Origin: Pseudomonadota bacterium
GTDB lineage: Bacteria; Desulfobacterota; Desulfovibrionia; Desulfovibrionales; Desulfovibrionaceae
DNA: 64,000 bases
Assembly: GCA_023433925.1 (NCBI GenBank)
Contig: JAEYTO010000123.1
Coordinates: 30,785-94,784 of the forward strand
Reading direction: 5' to 3'
Below are positions 51,842-59,940 of this stretch, in pieces (position 1 is the stretch's first letter; every line of letters begins with the position of its first letter). The position numbers and the translations under genes are program-made. Below the pieces are notes generated by a model, which was not told where the DNA came from, did not search any database, and saw only the letters and a program-made list of their open reading frames with translations.

Positions 51842-52174
51842 CTACTTCTTGGGCTGGAGCATGACCGCCGTGCCGTAGCAGCTGTAGAAGCGGTCGCCTT
51901 CGGGGTGGAAGGCCACGTTCTCGCGGTAGCCGAGGATGGCCTCGGCGCCGGCGTCCATGGCCCGCGCGATGAGGCCGTAGAAGGCCGTGTCGAAGTTGTA
52001 GCCGCGGGCCACGACCAGGCCGAAGACGAGGCGCACCTCGCGGCCCTCGATGGTCTCGGTGGTCACGATCTTGAACTTCCCGCCCAGATAGGACTCGCGC
52101 GCCTGGTCGTGCAACTGGTCGCGACCCTCGTCGTCACCGACGCTCTTAAGCTTCTTGCCGACGCCGAATATCAT
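51842..52174 (-). CDS. YbjQ/UPF0145-like heavy-metal-binding family protein
   Basis: A 110-residue soluble protein. FKIVTTETIEGREVRLVFGLVVARG (about 34-58) and the AMDAGAEAILGYRENVAF segment (about 72-89) match the YbjQ/UPF0145 fold. The first 30 residues are charged (KKLKSVGDDEGRDQLHDQ). Molecular function is not established for the family. GAGGA precedes the ATG. Confidence 0.75.
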   Translation of the reverse strand: MIFGVGKKLKSVGDDEGRDQLHDQARESYLGGKFKIVTTETIEGREVRLVFGLVVARGYNFDTAFYGLIARAMDAGAEAILGYRENVAFHPEGDRFYSCYGTAVMLQPKK

Positions 52175-52342
52175 GTCGCCATCCTCGCTTGCGGTCTCTC
52201 CACCTGCCGGCGGATTCTTGACGTCTTATCCCCTGCTCCGACGGATTAGTGCATGAAGCAGGCCAATCCCTTGGCCAGGCTCGCCAAATTCCGCCGAGCC
52301 TGGCGCAGGGCCATGGCCGGGCGTTGGCAGCCAGATGAAAAA

Positions 52343-52455
52343 CAGGCCGTGCGAGCCAGGATGGCCGCCGGGGGCGCGGCATCAGAGAGCAATGCTTGCG
52401 CTTTGCCCAAGCCTTGCAAAGTCGGGAAAAGCCGGGACGGCTTTTTCACCGTCTG
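52343..52455 (-). repeat. Interspersed terminator-like repeat (family C), copy 3
   Basis: Directly follows the stop of the 59-residue gene at 52456. Minus strand: AAAAAGCCG-TCCC-CGGCTTTTCC hairpin, TTTGCAAGGCTTGGGCAAAG stem region, GCATTGCTCTCTGATGCC, then the CGGCGGCCATCCTGGC tail and CGCACGGCCTG. The hairpin with CTTTT is a plausible terminator. Confidence 0.65.
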
Positions 52456-52635
52456 TCAGGCCAGCGCGGAGAAAATGGCCCCGCGCGGTTCCTCGCTCAC
52501 GGGCAGGGGCGCGGCGCGTTCGGCGAAGGTCTCGGCATAGTCCTGGCGGACCTTGAGCAGTTCAACCTCCATGCGGATGGAAGCCCAGTCGATGTCCGGC
52601 TCCAGGGGCGGCAGCTCGATGAGTGCGTCGGTCAT
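52456..52635 (-). CDS. Small acidic hypothetical protein (59 residues)
   Basis: A 59-residue open frame beginning MTDALIELPPLEPDIDWASI, with a central helix RMEVELLKVRQDYAETFAER and a Pro-rich, then hydrophobic, end (FSALA). A strong GGGGAGGAA site nine bases upstream of the ATG at 52635 supports translation. An earlier ATG at 52640 stops at once. It ends exactly at a family C terminator repeat. The function is unknown. Confidence 0.6.
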   Translation of the reverse strand: MTDALIELPPLEPDIDWASIRMEVELLKVRQDYAETFAERAAPLPVSEEPRGAIFSALA

Positions 52636-52787
52636 GTCATTTCCTCCCCTTGCATGCTACAGCACCATCTGGCATTTTACAATCAAGGGCCTCCCCGCTT
52701 TACTCGGCGCGCACGCGGCATTACTAGACCGCATGCGGGCAACGCGGGCCAGAGCTGGCCCGAGTCGGCCTGCGCAGGAGGGACGAC

Positions 52788-53498
52788 ATGCAGATCTTCA
52801 TCCATGCCTTGCTGGGGGGCGCCCGCCACGCCAGGGGCCTGAGCGTGGTCATCGACGTGTTCCGGGCCTTTTCCACGGCCTGCTACGCCGTGAACGCCGG
52901 CGTGGAGCGCATCATTCCCGTGGCCGGCCTCGACGAGGCCTATGCGCTCAAGCGCGAGCACCCGGACTGGCTGCTCATGGGCGAGCGCGGGGGCATGAGG
53001 CAGGAAGGCTTCGACTTCGGCAACTCGCCCACGGAGATCGAAGCCGCCGAGCTAGCGGGCCGCACCGTGGTGCATACCACGAGCGCCGGGACCCAGGGCC
53101 TGGCCGCCGCCATGGCCGCGCCCGGCGTCACCGAGGTCCTGGCCGGGAGCTTCGTCAACCTCGCGGCCACGGTGGCCTATATCAAGAACCGCGCGCCCGA
53201 GGTCGTCACGCTCGTGTCCATGGGCACCGCCGGCCTGACCCGCAGCGCCGAGGACGACCTGTGCGCCATGTACATGAAGAACGAGCTGCAAGGCGTACCC
53301 AACCGCTTCGAGGCCATCCAGACCTATCTGCGAACCATCGAGTCGGCCCAGAAATTCTTCGACCCCAAGGCGGACTACGCCCCGGAGCGCGATTTCGAGC
53401 TGTGCACCTCGCTCGACCGCTTCGGCTTCGCGCTCGTCGCCAGCCGGGGCGAGGACGGACTCCTGACCTTGCGCGCGGCCCTAATCGCGTCCGCATGA
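52788..53498 (+). CDS. comB: 2-phosphosulfolactate phosphatase (ComB family)
   Basis: A 236-residue ComB homologue. The archetype removes phosphate from 2-phosphosulfolactate in coenzyme M synthesis, and bacteria use it to make sulfolactate. SVVIDVFRAFSTACYAVNAG (about 19-38), DFGNSPTEIE, VVHTTSAGTQGL (about 94-105) and SAEDDLCAMY are characteristic. AGGAGG precedes the ATG. No other coenzyme M gene is seen, so the actual substrate may differ. The DUF3108 gene follows 10 bases later. Confidence 0.88.
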   Translation: MQIFIHALLGGARHARGLSVVIDVFRAFSTACYAVNAGVERIIPVAGLDEAYALKREHPDWLLMGERGGMRQEGFDFGNSPTEIEAAELAGRTVVHTTSAGTQGLAAAMAAPGVTEVLAGSFVNLAATVAYIKNRAPEVVTLVSMGTAGLTRSAEDDLCAMYMKNELQGVPNRFEAIQTYLRTIESAQKFFDPKADYAPERDFELCTSLDRFGFALVASRGEDGLLTLRAALIASA

Positions 53499-53508
53499 TC
53501 CCAAGGAC

Positions 53509-54336
53509 ATGAAAAGAACACTCGCACGCCTCGCCGTGGCCTGCCTGCTCGTGGCCACAATCCCGGCCGTGGCCGCACCCGTGCCCGCCAACCCGTCCAT
53601 CGCCACGCTGAAGACGACGCCCCCGGCGGCGAGCGAGCTGCCCTTCGCGCCGGGCGAGCGGCTGCACTTCGAGCTCATGTGGGAGCGGCTGCGGGTCGCC
53701 GACGCCGTGCTCGCCGTGGAGCAGTTCGTGGACCTGCAGGGCCGCCCGGCCCTGCACATCTCCATGACCGCCCAGACCCGGCCGTTCTTCGACTTCTTCT
53801 ACAAGGTGCGCGACCGCATCGACGCCTTCGTGGCCCCGGACGGGCGCAGCTCGCTGTACCTGTCCAAGAGCCAGCGCGAGGGGGGCTACCGGCGCAACTA
53901 CACGGTGCGCTTCGACCAGCAGGCCGGCAAGGCCTATTACGAGAGCGCAAAGGGCAACAAGAAAATCATCGAGATCATGCCCGGCCGCACCCTGGACGAG
54001 CTGGGTGTGTACTACTTCTTCCGGCTCATCCCCGAGCTGGCGGCGGGCCAGACCCTGAAAAGCCCGGTCACGGACGGCAAGAAGTTCGTCGTGGGCGAGG
54101 CCAGGGTCATCCGCCGCGAGACCGTCACCGTGGGCGCGGGCACCTTCGACACCTTCCTCGTGGAGCCCGACCTGGAGCACCTGGGCGGCGTGTTCAAGCA
54201 GAGCGACGACGCCGTGCTCCAGATCTGGGTCACGGCGGACCAGCACCGCATCCCCGTGAAGATGCGCAGCAAGGTCGTCGTGGGCCACTTCAACGCCGAG
54301 CTGTCCAAGGTCGAGGGGCTGAAGGGCAAGAGCTAG
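53509..54336 (+). CDS. DUF3108 family periplasmic protein
   Basis: A 275-residue protein with a signal peptide (cleavage after AVAA, about residue 23) and a DUF3108 domain: FAPGERLHFELMWERLRVADAVL (about 46-68), a long beta-rich middle (FDFFYKVRDRIDAFV) and GTFDTFLVEPDLEHLGG. Members are predicted outer-membrane or periplasmic beta-barrel-like proteins of unknown function. It lies directly after comB and is convergent with tatD. Confidence 0.83.
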   Translation: MKRTLARLAVACLLVATIPAVAAPVPANPSIATLKTTPPAASELPFAPGERLHFELMWERLRVADAVLAVEQFVDLQGRPALHISMTAQTRPFFDFFYKVRDRIDAFVAPDGRSSLYLSKSQREGGYRRNYTVRFDQQAGKAYYESAKGNKKIIEIMPGRTLDELGVYYFFRLIPELAAGQTLKSPVTDGKKFVVGEARVIRRETVTVGAGTFDTFLVEPDLEHLGGVFKQSDDAVLQIWVTADQHRIPVKMRSKVVVGHFNAELSKVEGLKGKS

Positions 54337-54361
54337 GGGTACACGCGGGCAGGCGGACCGC

Positions 54362-55198
54362 CTAACCCTCCGGCAGATCCAGCCCAAAGAACGCCGCCGC
54401 CGTGCGGCCCATGCGCCTCCAGGCCTCTTCCACCGTCAGGCCCTTGAGCTGCGCCACGCGCGCGGCCGTGAACACGGCCAAGGCCGGCTCGTTGCGCTTG
54501 CCGCGCCACGGCTCCGGCGTCAGGTACGGGCAGTCGGTCTCGACCACGAGCCTGTCCATGTCCATGGCCGCCACGGCCTGGGCCAGCTCCGTGTTCTTGG
54601 GATAGGTCACCGGGCCGGGAATGGACGCCAGCCAACCGCGCGAGAGGATCTCGCAAGCCATGGCCTCGTCGCCGCCGAAGCAGTGCCAGAGCACCGGCCT
54701 GTCGCGGAAACCCATGTCGTCCAGCACCGCCAGGGTCTCGGCAAAGGCGTCGCGGCTGTGCACGACCACGCGCAGGCCCCGCTCGCGGGCCAGGACGAGC
54801 TGCTCGCGCAGGGCGCGCTCCTGGACCTCGAGCGGGACGCGCTTCCAGTAAAAGTCCAGGCCGACCTCGCCCAAGGCCTTGAGCCGGTCGTCCGAGGCGA
54901 AGGCCTCGGCCATGTCCGCCAGGGCCGCGTCCGACAACTCGTCCGCGTCGTTGGGGTGCACGCCGAGCAGGAAGAAGACCTCGGGCCGGTCAACGAACAG
55001 GTCGCGGTTGGCCTGGTAGGCCGAAGGGCCGAGGAAGACCTGGCCCATGGCCGCGATGCCCGAGGCAGCCGCGCGCTCCAGGACCTCTTCCAGATCCCCG
55101 CTGAATTCGCGGCTGTCCAGGTGCGCGTGCGTCTCCACGCCCACGCGCGGCAGGTTCAGGCTCTCGGGCGGCGTGCGCTCCGGTGATTTCTTGGCCAT
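54362..55198 (-). CDS. TatD family metal-dependent hydrolase/deoxyribonuclease
   Basis: A 278-residue TIM-barrel hydrolase. VETHAHLDSREF (about 21-32) gives the first metal-binding HxH, followed by GEVGLDFYWK (Glu), VVHSRDAFAETLAVL (His), LWHCFGGDEAMA and VETDCPYLTPEPWRGKRNEP (Asp). Relatives have 3'-5' exonuclease activity on DNA or remove D-aminoacyl groups. AAGGAG precedes the ATG. A family B repeat separates it from the glycosyltransferase on the same strand. Confidence 0.9.
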   Translation of the reverse strand: MAKKSPERTPPESLNLPRVGVETHAHLDSREFSGDLEEVLERAAASGIAAMGQVFLGPSAYQANRDLFVDRPEVFFLLGVHPNDADELSDAALADMAEAFASDDRLKALGEVGLDFYWKRVPLEVQERALREQLVLARERGLRVVVHSRDAFAETLAVLDDMGFRDRPVLWHCFGGDEAMACEILSRGWLASIPGPVTYPKNTELAQAVAAMDMDRLVVETDCPYLTPEPWRGKRNEPALAVFTAARVAQLKGLTVEEAWRRMGRTAAAFFGLDLPEG

Positions 55199-55265
55199 GG
55201 CGTCTCTCCTTGGCGCGGGAAGGCGGGTCCGCGCGTATGGTCCAGCTTATGGCTTGCGATGCAAT

Positions 55266-55326
55266 CGGGAGAGGGCGCCGCCCTCTCCCGAACCCTCTCC
55301 CGCCAGGGAAATGATTTCCCTGGACC
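55266..55326. repeat. Bipartite palindromic element (family B), inverted copy
   Basis: CGGGAGAGGGC/GCCCTCTCCCG (55266-55276, 55280-55290), then CCCTCTCCCGC, then CCAGGGAAA/TTTCCCTGG (55303-55311, 55315-55323). It is the same two-hairpin layout as at 10704 but in the opposite orientation. Confidence 0.65.
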
Positions 55327-55374
55327 CTCATTTCATGTGCAAGGCGTATTCGCCTGACGGCGCTGGGCTGGCTT

Positions 55375-56403
55375 TCAGGGTTTTCCGCGCAATGAGGCCC
55401 ACAAAGCCAGCACGGCTTCGCGCTGGCGTTCCAGGGAATAGGCCTGTGCCGTGGCCTGTCCGGCGGCCAGGGCCGCTGAAAGGCGCGCGTCGCCCTCGAG
55501 CCACCATTGGGCGGCCGTCTCCAGGGCCAGGGCCGCCGCGAGGATGTCGTTGTCGGCGCACCACAGGCCGTTGCCGGCCCAGGCGACCTCGCGCAGCGGG
55601 AACCAGGGCGCGTAGGCCCCTGGGAACAAGGCGGCCTGGCGCATGTAGTCGAAGCCGCCGAAGCCGCCGAAGCCCACGGGCAGGCAGCCGCAGGCCATGG
55701 CCTCCAGGGGCGGCAGGCCCAGGCCTTCGGGGAAGCCGGTGGCCAGGAAGACGTGCGCCGAGCGCAGGACCTCGGCCACGCCACGGGCGTCCAGGCCGGC
55801 GATGGGCAGCCATTCCACCTGGATTTTCCCGGCGGCCGACCTGCCGGCCGCGCGCGCCGTGAAAGCCTCGCGCACGCGGTCGAGCACGGCCTTGTTCTTG
55901 CGCGGCATGCAGGCCACGCGCAGCGGACCGCCGGAGCCCACGGGCGGCTTGGCCTCGAGCGCGTGGAACAGCGACAGATCGATGCCCGGCCGCAGCACAG
56001 GGCAGTCGAGGCCCAGGGTCTGCCCGATGAAGAAGGCCACTGGCTGCGACACGGCCAGCATGCGCACGGGCAGCCCGCGCCAGTCCACGCCCTCGGGCAG
56101 CGAGGAGAACAGGAAGGCCTGGTTCTGGCAGTAGAGCAGGCAGCGCGCGCCGGTCGCGAGCCCTGGAGCCAGGGCGTTGGCCCAGCCTTCGGGCACGAGC
56201 CACACGTCGCCGGGTGCCAGGTGCAAGTTCTTCCAGGCCACCAGCGGCGCGGTGGCGGCTGGGCCCGTCGGCCGCCAACCCTCCTCGCGCAGCACGAGCG
56301 CGGCCTCGAAGCCGCCGGCGCGCAGGTGCGCGGCCACGGCGCAGAGCACGGCCACGCCGCCCGTAGCCTGCCGCACCGGCGGGATGAAGATGAACGTGCG
56401 CAT
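55375..56403 (-). CDS. Glycosyltransferase family 1-like (GT-B)
   Basis: A 342-residue GT-B type protein. The N-terminal FIPPVRQATGGVAVLCAVAAHL has the glycine-rich acceptor-lobe loop. The C-terminal lobe contains VACMPRKNK, HVFLATGFPEGLGLPPLEAMACGCLPVGFG (about 215-245), the E-x7-E nucleotide-sugar motif. The donor and acceptor are unknown. The gene follows the GT2 gene by three bases on the same strand, so they probably act in one glycan or surface polymer pathway. Confidence 0.85.
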   Translation of the reverse strand: MRTFIFIPPVRQATGGVAVLCAVAAHLRAGGFEAALVLREEGWRPTGPAATAPLVAWKNLHLAPGDVWLVPEGWANALAPGLATGARCLLYCQNQAFLFSSLPEGVDWRGLPVRMLAVSQPVAFFIGQTLGLDCPVLRPGIDLSLFHALEAKPPVGSGGPLRVACMPRKNKAVLDRVREAFTARAAGRSAAGKIQVEWLPIAGLDARGVAEVLRSAHVFLATGFPEGLGLPPLEAMACGCLPVGFGGFGGFDYMRQAALFPGAYAPWFPLREVAWAGNGLWCADNDILAAALALETAAQWWLEGDARLSAALAAGQATAQAYSLERQREAVLALWASLRGKP

Positions 56404-56406
56404 GGC

Positions 56407-57345
56407 TCAGTCCTCCGACCCGCCGGGCGCGCCGGAACCGTCCGCGGAGCCTGTCTCTTCGACGGCCGCGTCACCAGATGCGCCGGATGTGCGGGGTGCG
56501 CCTGTCCTGTCTCTGGAAACCGACCGGCCTGCTCCAGGCAAGGCCTCGCGGGATGCCGCTCCGCCGGGCGTGTCCGTCGCGGCGGAATCCGTCGATACCG
56601 CGCGGTCGGCCAACCGCTCGCGGGCCGGGAGCGCATTGCGCTTGCGGGCCAGCAGCGTTTCCTGCCGGGACCTGGGCTTGTCGCGCCGCTCCAGCGAGTC
56701 CTTGCGCATGTAGTACAGGCCCAGACAGTCGGGGATGAGCGCGAAGCGCTCGCCGCCGGCCGCCAGGCGCAGCCAGAAGTCGTAGTCGCCCGCCGAGGTG
56801 AAGTCCCGGTCGAACCAGCCGTACCGCTCGTGCAGGCCGCGCCGCCACATGGGTTGCGGCCCCATGTAGCAGTAGGCCGCCAGCCGGCGCGCGTCGAATT
56901 CGGGCCAGTCCGTGCGGCCCACGGCGTGCGGCTCGGCCCAGGTGGCGTTCTCGGTCATGGTGATGAGCGAGTTGGCATAGACGAGGGCTAGGCCGGGGTC
57001 GGCATCCAGGGCGGCGGCCATGCGCTCCAAGGCCCAAGGCGCGTGGCGGTCGTCGGCGTTGGCGCTTGTGACGTAGCGGCCCCGGCTGGCGCGGATGCCC
57101 CGGTTCCAGGCTCCGTAGATCGTCTCGGTCTCGTCGGTGCGGATGTAGGTGATGGCCTCGGGCCAGCGCTTGCGGTAGGCGGCCACGAGCCCGCCCTCGT
57201 TCTCGGGCGAGCCCGAGTCCACGACCACGATCTCCAGGCGCGGCATGATGCTCTGGGCCAGCAGGTCGTCCAGGCAGCCGGGCAGGAAGCGGGCGCACTT
57301 GTAGGCCGAGACGATGGCCGAGACGATGACGGGCTGGTCGTGCAT
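56407..57345 (-). CDS. Family 2 glycosyltransferase (GT-A) with disordered tail
   Basis: A 312-residue GT2 enzyme. VSAIVSAYKCARFLPGCLDDLLAQ opens the fold; IVVVDSGSPENEG, RGRYVTSANADDRHAPWALERM (the DxD-like ADD) and TSAGDYDFWLRLA follow. The last 75 residues are a low-complexity Ala/Gly/Ser/Thr-rich tail. The start is uncertain: the ATG at 57345 is used, but an in-frame TTG at 57381 (12 codons longer) is possible and neither has a strong ribosome site. Confidence 0.82.
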   Translation of the reverse strand: MHDQPVIVSAIVSAYKCARFLPGCLDDLLAQSIMPRLEIVVVDSGSPENEGGLVAAYRKRWPEAITYIRTDETETIYGAWNRGIRASRGRYVTSANADDRHAPWALERMAAALDADPGLALVYANSLITMTENATWAEPHAVGRTDWPEFDARRLAAYCYMGPQPMWRRGLHERYGWFDRDFTSAGDYDFWLRLAAGGERFALIPDCLGLYYMRKDSLERRDKPRSRQETLLARKRNALPARERLADRAVSTDSAATDTPGGAASREALPGAGRSVSRDRTGAPRTSGASGDAAVEETGSADGSGAPGGSED

Positions 57346-57412
57346 GCTCGCGGGCCGGGGTTTGTCGGGTTTGGCGGCCAAAGACCGCTTGGGCTACCTA
57401 CCCCATCGGCGG

Positions 57413-57443
57413 ACGAAAAAAAAGGAGCCCGCGCGCGGGCTCC
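57413..57443 (-). terminator. Rho-independent terminator of the Hsp20 pair
   Basis: GGAGCCCGCG/CGCGGGCTCC, a 20-base near-perfect palindrome at 57424-57443 followed on the minus strand by eight Ts and then C (57423-57416). Confidence 0.88.
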
Positions 57444-57482
57444 CGGAATTCGTCCGTCTGGAACGATCCGGCCGTGGGCGCT

Positions 57483-57875
57483 CTACCCCGCCTGGATCTC
57501 GATGCGCTTGGGCTGCATCCGTTCCGCCTTGGGCAGGTGCAGCTCCAGCACGCCGTTCTTCATGTTGGCCTTGATCTTCTCCCGGTCCACGGCGTCGGAC
57601 AGGGTGAAGGTGCGGCTGTACTCGCCGCTCGCGAACTCCAGGTTCAGGGCCGAGGTCTGCGCCTGGGCCGGATGCACGGCCTTGCCCGTGACCTTGAGCT
57701 CGTTGTCGGCAAGGTCGATGACAAGGTCCTCCTTGCGCACGCCGGGGAGGTCCATGAAGATGTGGAAGCCGTCCTCGCGCTCGATGATGTCCGTGGCCGG
57801 ACGCACGCGGGGATAGCGCTTCTCTTCCTGCTGGGGCTGCTGGACCTGCTCGCTCTTCTTGATGTCGTTGGTCAT
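57483..57875 (-). CDS. Hsp20 family small heat-shock protein (second)
   Basis: A 130-residue alpha-crystallin-type chaperone that would hold unfolded proteins. A Gln/Glu-rich N-terminal arm (QVQQPQQEEKR) leads to the core (about 27-115: DGFHIFMDLPGVRKEDLVIDL) with the A-x-x-x-G-V-L-like NMKNGVLELHLPKAE motif. A short C-terminal RIEIQAG replaces the I-x-I tail. It follows the other Hsp20 gene by 10 bases. Confidence 0.92.
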   Translation of the reverse strand: MTNDIKKSEQVQQPQQEEKRYPRVRPATDIIEREDGFHIFMDLPGVRKEDLVIDLADNELKVTGKAVHPAQAQTSALNLEFASGEYSRTFTLSDAVDREKIKANMKNGVLELHLPKAERMQPKRIEIQAG

Positions 57876-57885
57876 GTCCGCCTCC

Positions 57886-58299
57886 TTACGCCACGTCGAT
57901 GCTGATCTTCTTGGGCCGGACTTCCTCGGCCTTGGGCAGGGTGATCTCCAGGATGCCGTCGGCCAGACGGGCCTTGATCCTGCTCCGGTCCACGGGAATG
58001 CCCAGGGTGATGACGCGCTGGAAAGCGCCCACGGGCCGCTCCTGCCGGAAGTACTTGCCCTGCTCGCCCTTGCGCTCGCCCTTGATGACCAGGCTCTTGT
58101 CCGTGAGGGTCAGCTCGATCTCGTCCATGGATACGCCGGGGATCTCGGCGCTCACGTACAGGTTCTGGTCGTCCTCGCTGACATTGAGCGGCGGGTAGGC
58201 CAGGCGGCGCTCGCTCAGGGCGTAGGGCCTGGTGAACTCGTCGAGAAGCCGGTCGAACTGCCTGGGGAAGTCGTAGAAGGTGCTGAAGTCGATGACCAT
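57886..58299 (-). CDS. Hsp20 family small heat-shock protein (first)
   Basis: A 137-residue Hsp20. The N-terminal FSTFYDFPRQFDRLLDEF is typical of IbpA-like arms. The alpha-crystallin core (about 40-130) contains LYVSAEIPGVSMDEIEL and the LADGILEITLPKAE motif. The end is KKISIDVA. The ATG at 58299 has AGGAGGAG upstream. Transcription probably starts from the TTGACA/TATTGT promoter at 58344-58371. The pair forms one transcript, common for co-assembling small heat-shock proteins. Confidence 0.92.
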   Translation of the reverse strand: MVIDFSTFYDFPRQFDRLLDEFTRPYALSERRLAYPPLNVSEDDQNLYVSAEIPGVSMDEIELTLTDKSLVIKGERKGEQGKYFRQERPVGAFQRVITLGIPVDRSRIKARLADGILEITLPKAEEVRPKKISIDVA

Positions 58300-58343
58300 G
58301 TGTAACTCCTCCTGAGTGCGAAGAGGTTGACTCTGCACCTTGC

Positions 58344-58371
58344 ACAATAGAACCAGAGGAGCGCTTGTCAA
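58344..58371 (-). promoter_or_regulatory. Candidate promoter of the Hsp20 operon
   Basis: Minus strand: perfect TTGACA (58371-58366), 16-base spacer, TATTGT (58349-58344). It looks like a sigma-70 rather than a sigma-32 promoter. A 15-bp inverted repeat lies 60 bases upstream. Confidence 0.5.
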
Positions 58372-58430
58372 GTATCTTTCCGGACTGCACGCGCCGCTTC
58401 GCGTCATTGCCTGGCAAGACCGAGGGCGAC

Positions 58431-58470
58431 CATACCATGAGCCGCATGCGGTCAGGCGGCTCATGGTATG
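58431..58470. promoter_or_regulatory. 15-bp perfect inverted repeat upstream of Hsp20 promoter
   Basis: CATACCATGAGCCGC (58431-58445) and its exact complement (58456-58470), with a 10-base spacer. No T-run follows on either strand. It lies between the end of the Trm112-like gene and the Hsp20 promoter. It may be an operator for a dimeric regulator or a transcript-end hairpin. Confidence 0.5.
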
Positions 58471-58543
58471 CCGGGCGCGGCTCGACTTGGAAGACATGGG
58501 AAAGCGCCGGTCCGGCCCGCGCGGCCTGTTTTCCAGCGGGCTG

Positions 58544-58750
58544 TCAGGCGGACGCCCTGGCGGGACGGCGCTCCTCCCACTCGGCGAGGGGAATGGCCTC
58601 CTCCACGAGCATGACCGGGATCTCGTCGCGGATGGGGTAGGCCACGCCGCATTGGGCGCAGATCAGACCATCCTCCTCGGGGGTCAGCTTCAGCTCGCCC
58701 TTGCACTTGGGGCAGGCCAGGATGTCCAGCAGATCCTTGTTGAGCGCCAT
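58544..58750 (-). CDS. Trm112-like (UPF0434) zinc-ribbon protein
   Basis: A 68-residue protein with ILACPKCKGEL and GLICAQCGVAYPIRDEIPVML, the four-Cys Trm112/YcaR pattern. In eukaryotes and archaea Trm112 activates methyltransferases; bacterial YcaR roles are less clear. AAGGAG before the ATG. It is a single gene between the Hsp20 operon and a family D repeat. Confidence 0.9.
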   Translation of the reverse strand: MALNKDLLDILACPKCKGELKLTPEEDGLICAQCGVAYPIRDEIPVMLVEEAIPLAEWEERRPARASA

Positions 58751-58767
58751 GATCGTCTCCTTGGGGC

Positions 58768-58888
58768 AGATTGACTTCGAGACGCCCGTTCCGGCGTTGA
58801 CAGCGCAAGCGGATTGCGCCCACGCCCAGGCGGCGGCAGGCCATGCCGACGCATGGTTTGCAGAGCATTTTCAAAGGCGAAATGCTCC
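58768..58888. repeat. Interspersed repeat (family D), copy 2
   Basis: Matches 10791-10905 in the same orientation (shared GAGACGCCCG, TCCGGCGTTGA, GCCATGCCGACGCATGG, TTGCAGAGCATTTTCAAA). The remainder of the 327-base gap (58889-59077) shows no gene; a promoter for the PHP gene is not evident. Confidence 0.6.
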
Positions 58889-59077
58889 AGCATGGCCGGA
58901 TGGGCCGATCCGGCGCATCCTAAACGGCTTCGGCCGTCCGCACAAGACGGCCGGCGTTCCGGGGGCCGCATCCCGGCCGCGAGACCCGCCGCGGCCGTTG
59001 ACGCCGGCCGTGCCTTGGCCTAGCAAGAGGATTCGTCTCCAAGAGACTCCCCTTCTCCTCAGCCCCGGAAAACAGAC

Positions 59078-59938
59078 ATGCCCGGCATCGACCTGCACAC
59101 CCATTCCACCGCCTCCGACGGGACCATGACCCCCACGGAGATCGTCATCGCGGCCAAGGCCGCCGGCCTGGAGGCCGTGGCCCTCACGGACCACGACACG
59201 ATCCAGGGCCTGCCCGAGTTCATGGAGGCCGGCCGAGCCCACGGCCTGGAGGTCATCCCTGGCGTGGAGCTGACGGTCCGCTCGGATCTCGGCTCCCTGG
59301 ATATCCTGGGCTACTGGGTGCCCACGGGCCAGAGCGGCCTGACCCAGTCCCTGGAGTACCTGAACCGCCAGCGCGCGGAGCGCAACCGCGAGATCGCGGA
59401 CAAGCTCCGATCCCTGGGGCTGGACGTGAGCTACGAGGAGATCGAGGCCAAGGCCGGCGGCACCGTCGGCCGGCCGCACATCGCCCAGGTGCTCCTGGAC
59501 AAGGGCTACGTGCGCACGCTCCAGGAGGCCTTCGACAGGTACATCGCCTCGGGCGGCAAGGCCTACGTCCCCAAGGTCGTGCTCTCGCCCGAGGAGGCCG
59601 TGCGGCTGCTCAAGGCCGAGGGCGCCACGGTCTGCCTGGCTCATCCCAAGATCTACCGCAAGGTGGACATGGCCGCCTTGGAAGGCTTCCTCGCGCGCAT
59701 GAAGCCCCTGGGCCTGGACGGCCTGGAGGCGCGCTACTCCGAGCACTCGTCCGAGGACAACCGGGCCTATGAGAACCTGGCCGCCAAGCTCGGCATGATC
59801 ACCTGCGGAGGCTCGGACTTCCACGGCGCGGTCAAGCCGCTGATCAGCCTGGGCAAGGGCAAGGGCGGCCTGTTCGTGCCCTACTCCGTGCTCCAGGCCC
59901 TCAAGGACCTGCGCCGCTCCCAGGGCCTGGCAGCCTAG
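59078..59938 (+). CDS. PHP-domain phosphoesterase
   Basis: A 286-residue PHP-family metal-dependent phosphoesterase: IDLHTHSTASDG (about 4-15; first HxH), ALTDHDTIQGL (about 35-45), VIPGVELTV, CLAHP (about 188) and the C-terminal GGSDFHGAV. It resembles YciV/RnaseAM-type 5'-3' exonuclease or 3',5'-nucleotide bisphosphate phosphatase proteins. Its stop is two bases from the next start (U32 gene), so the two are likely cotranscribed. Confidence 0.87.
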   Translation: MPGIDLHTHSTASDGTMTPTEIVIAAKAAGLEAVALTDHDTIQGLPEFMEAGRAHGLEVIPGVELTVRSDLGSLDILGYWVPTGQSGLTQSLEYLNRQRAERNREIADKLRSLGLDVSYEEIEAKAGGTVGRPHIAQVLLDKGYVRTLQEAFDRYIASGGKAYVPKVVLSPEEAVRLLKAEGATVCLAHPKIYRKVDMAALEGFLARMKPLGLDGLEARYSEHSSEDNRAYENLAAKLGMITCGGSDFHGAVKPLISLGKGKGGLFVPYSVLQALKDLRRSQGLAA

Positions 59939-59940
59939 CC

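Noticed and set aside
50052..52455. Possible CRISPR array because of three repeated palindromic units.
   Set aside because: The copies are 100-150 bases long, diverged, separated by genes and lack regular spacers.
52253..52540. A plus-strand frame of 95 codons over a family C repeat.
   Set aside because: It runs through the repeat and antisense to the 59-residue gene, and has no ribosome site.
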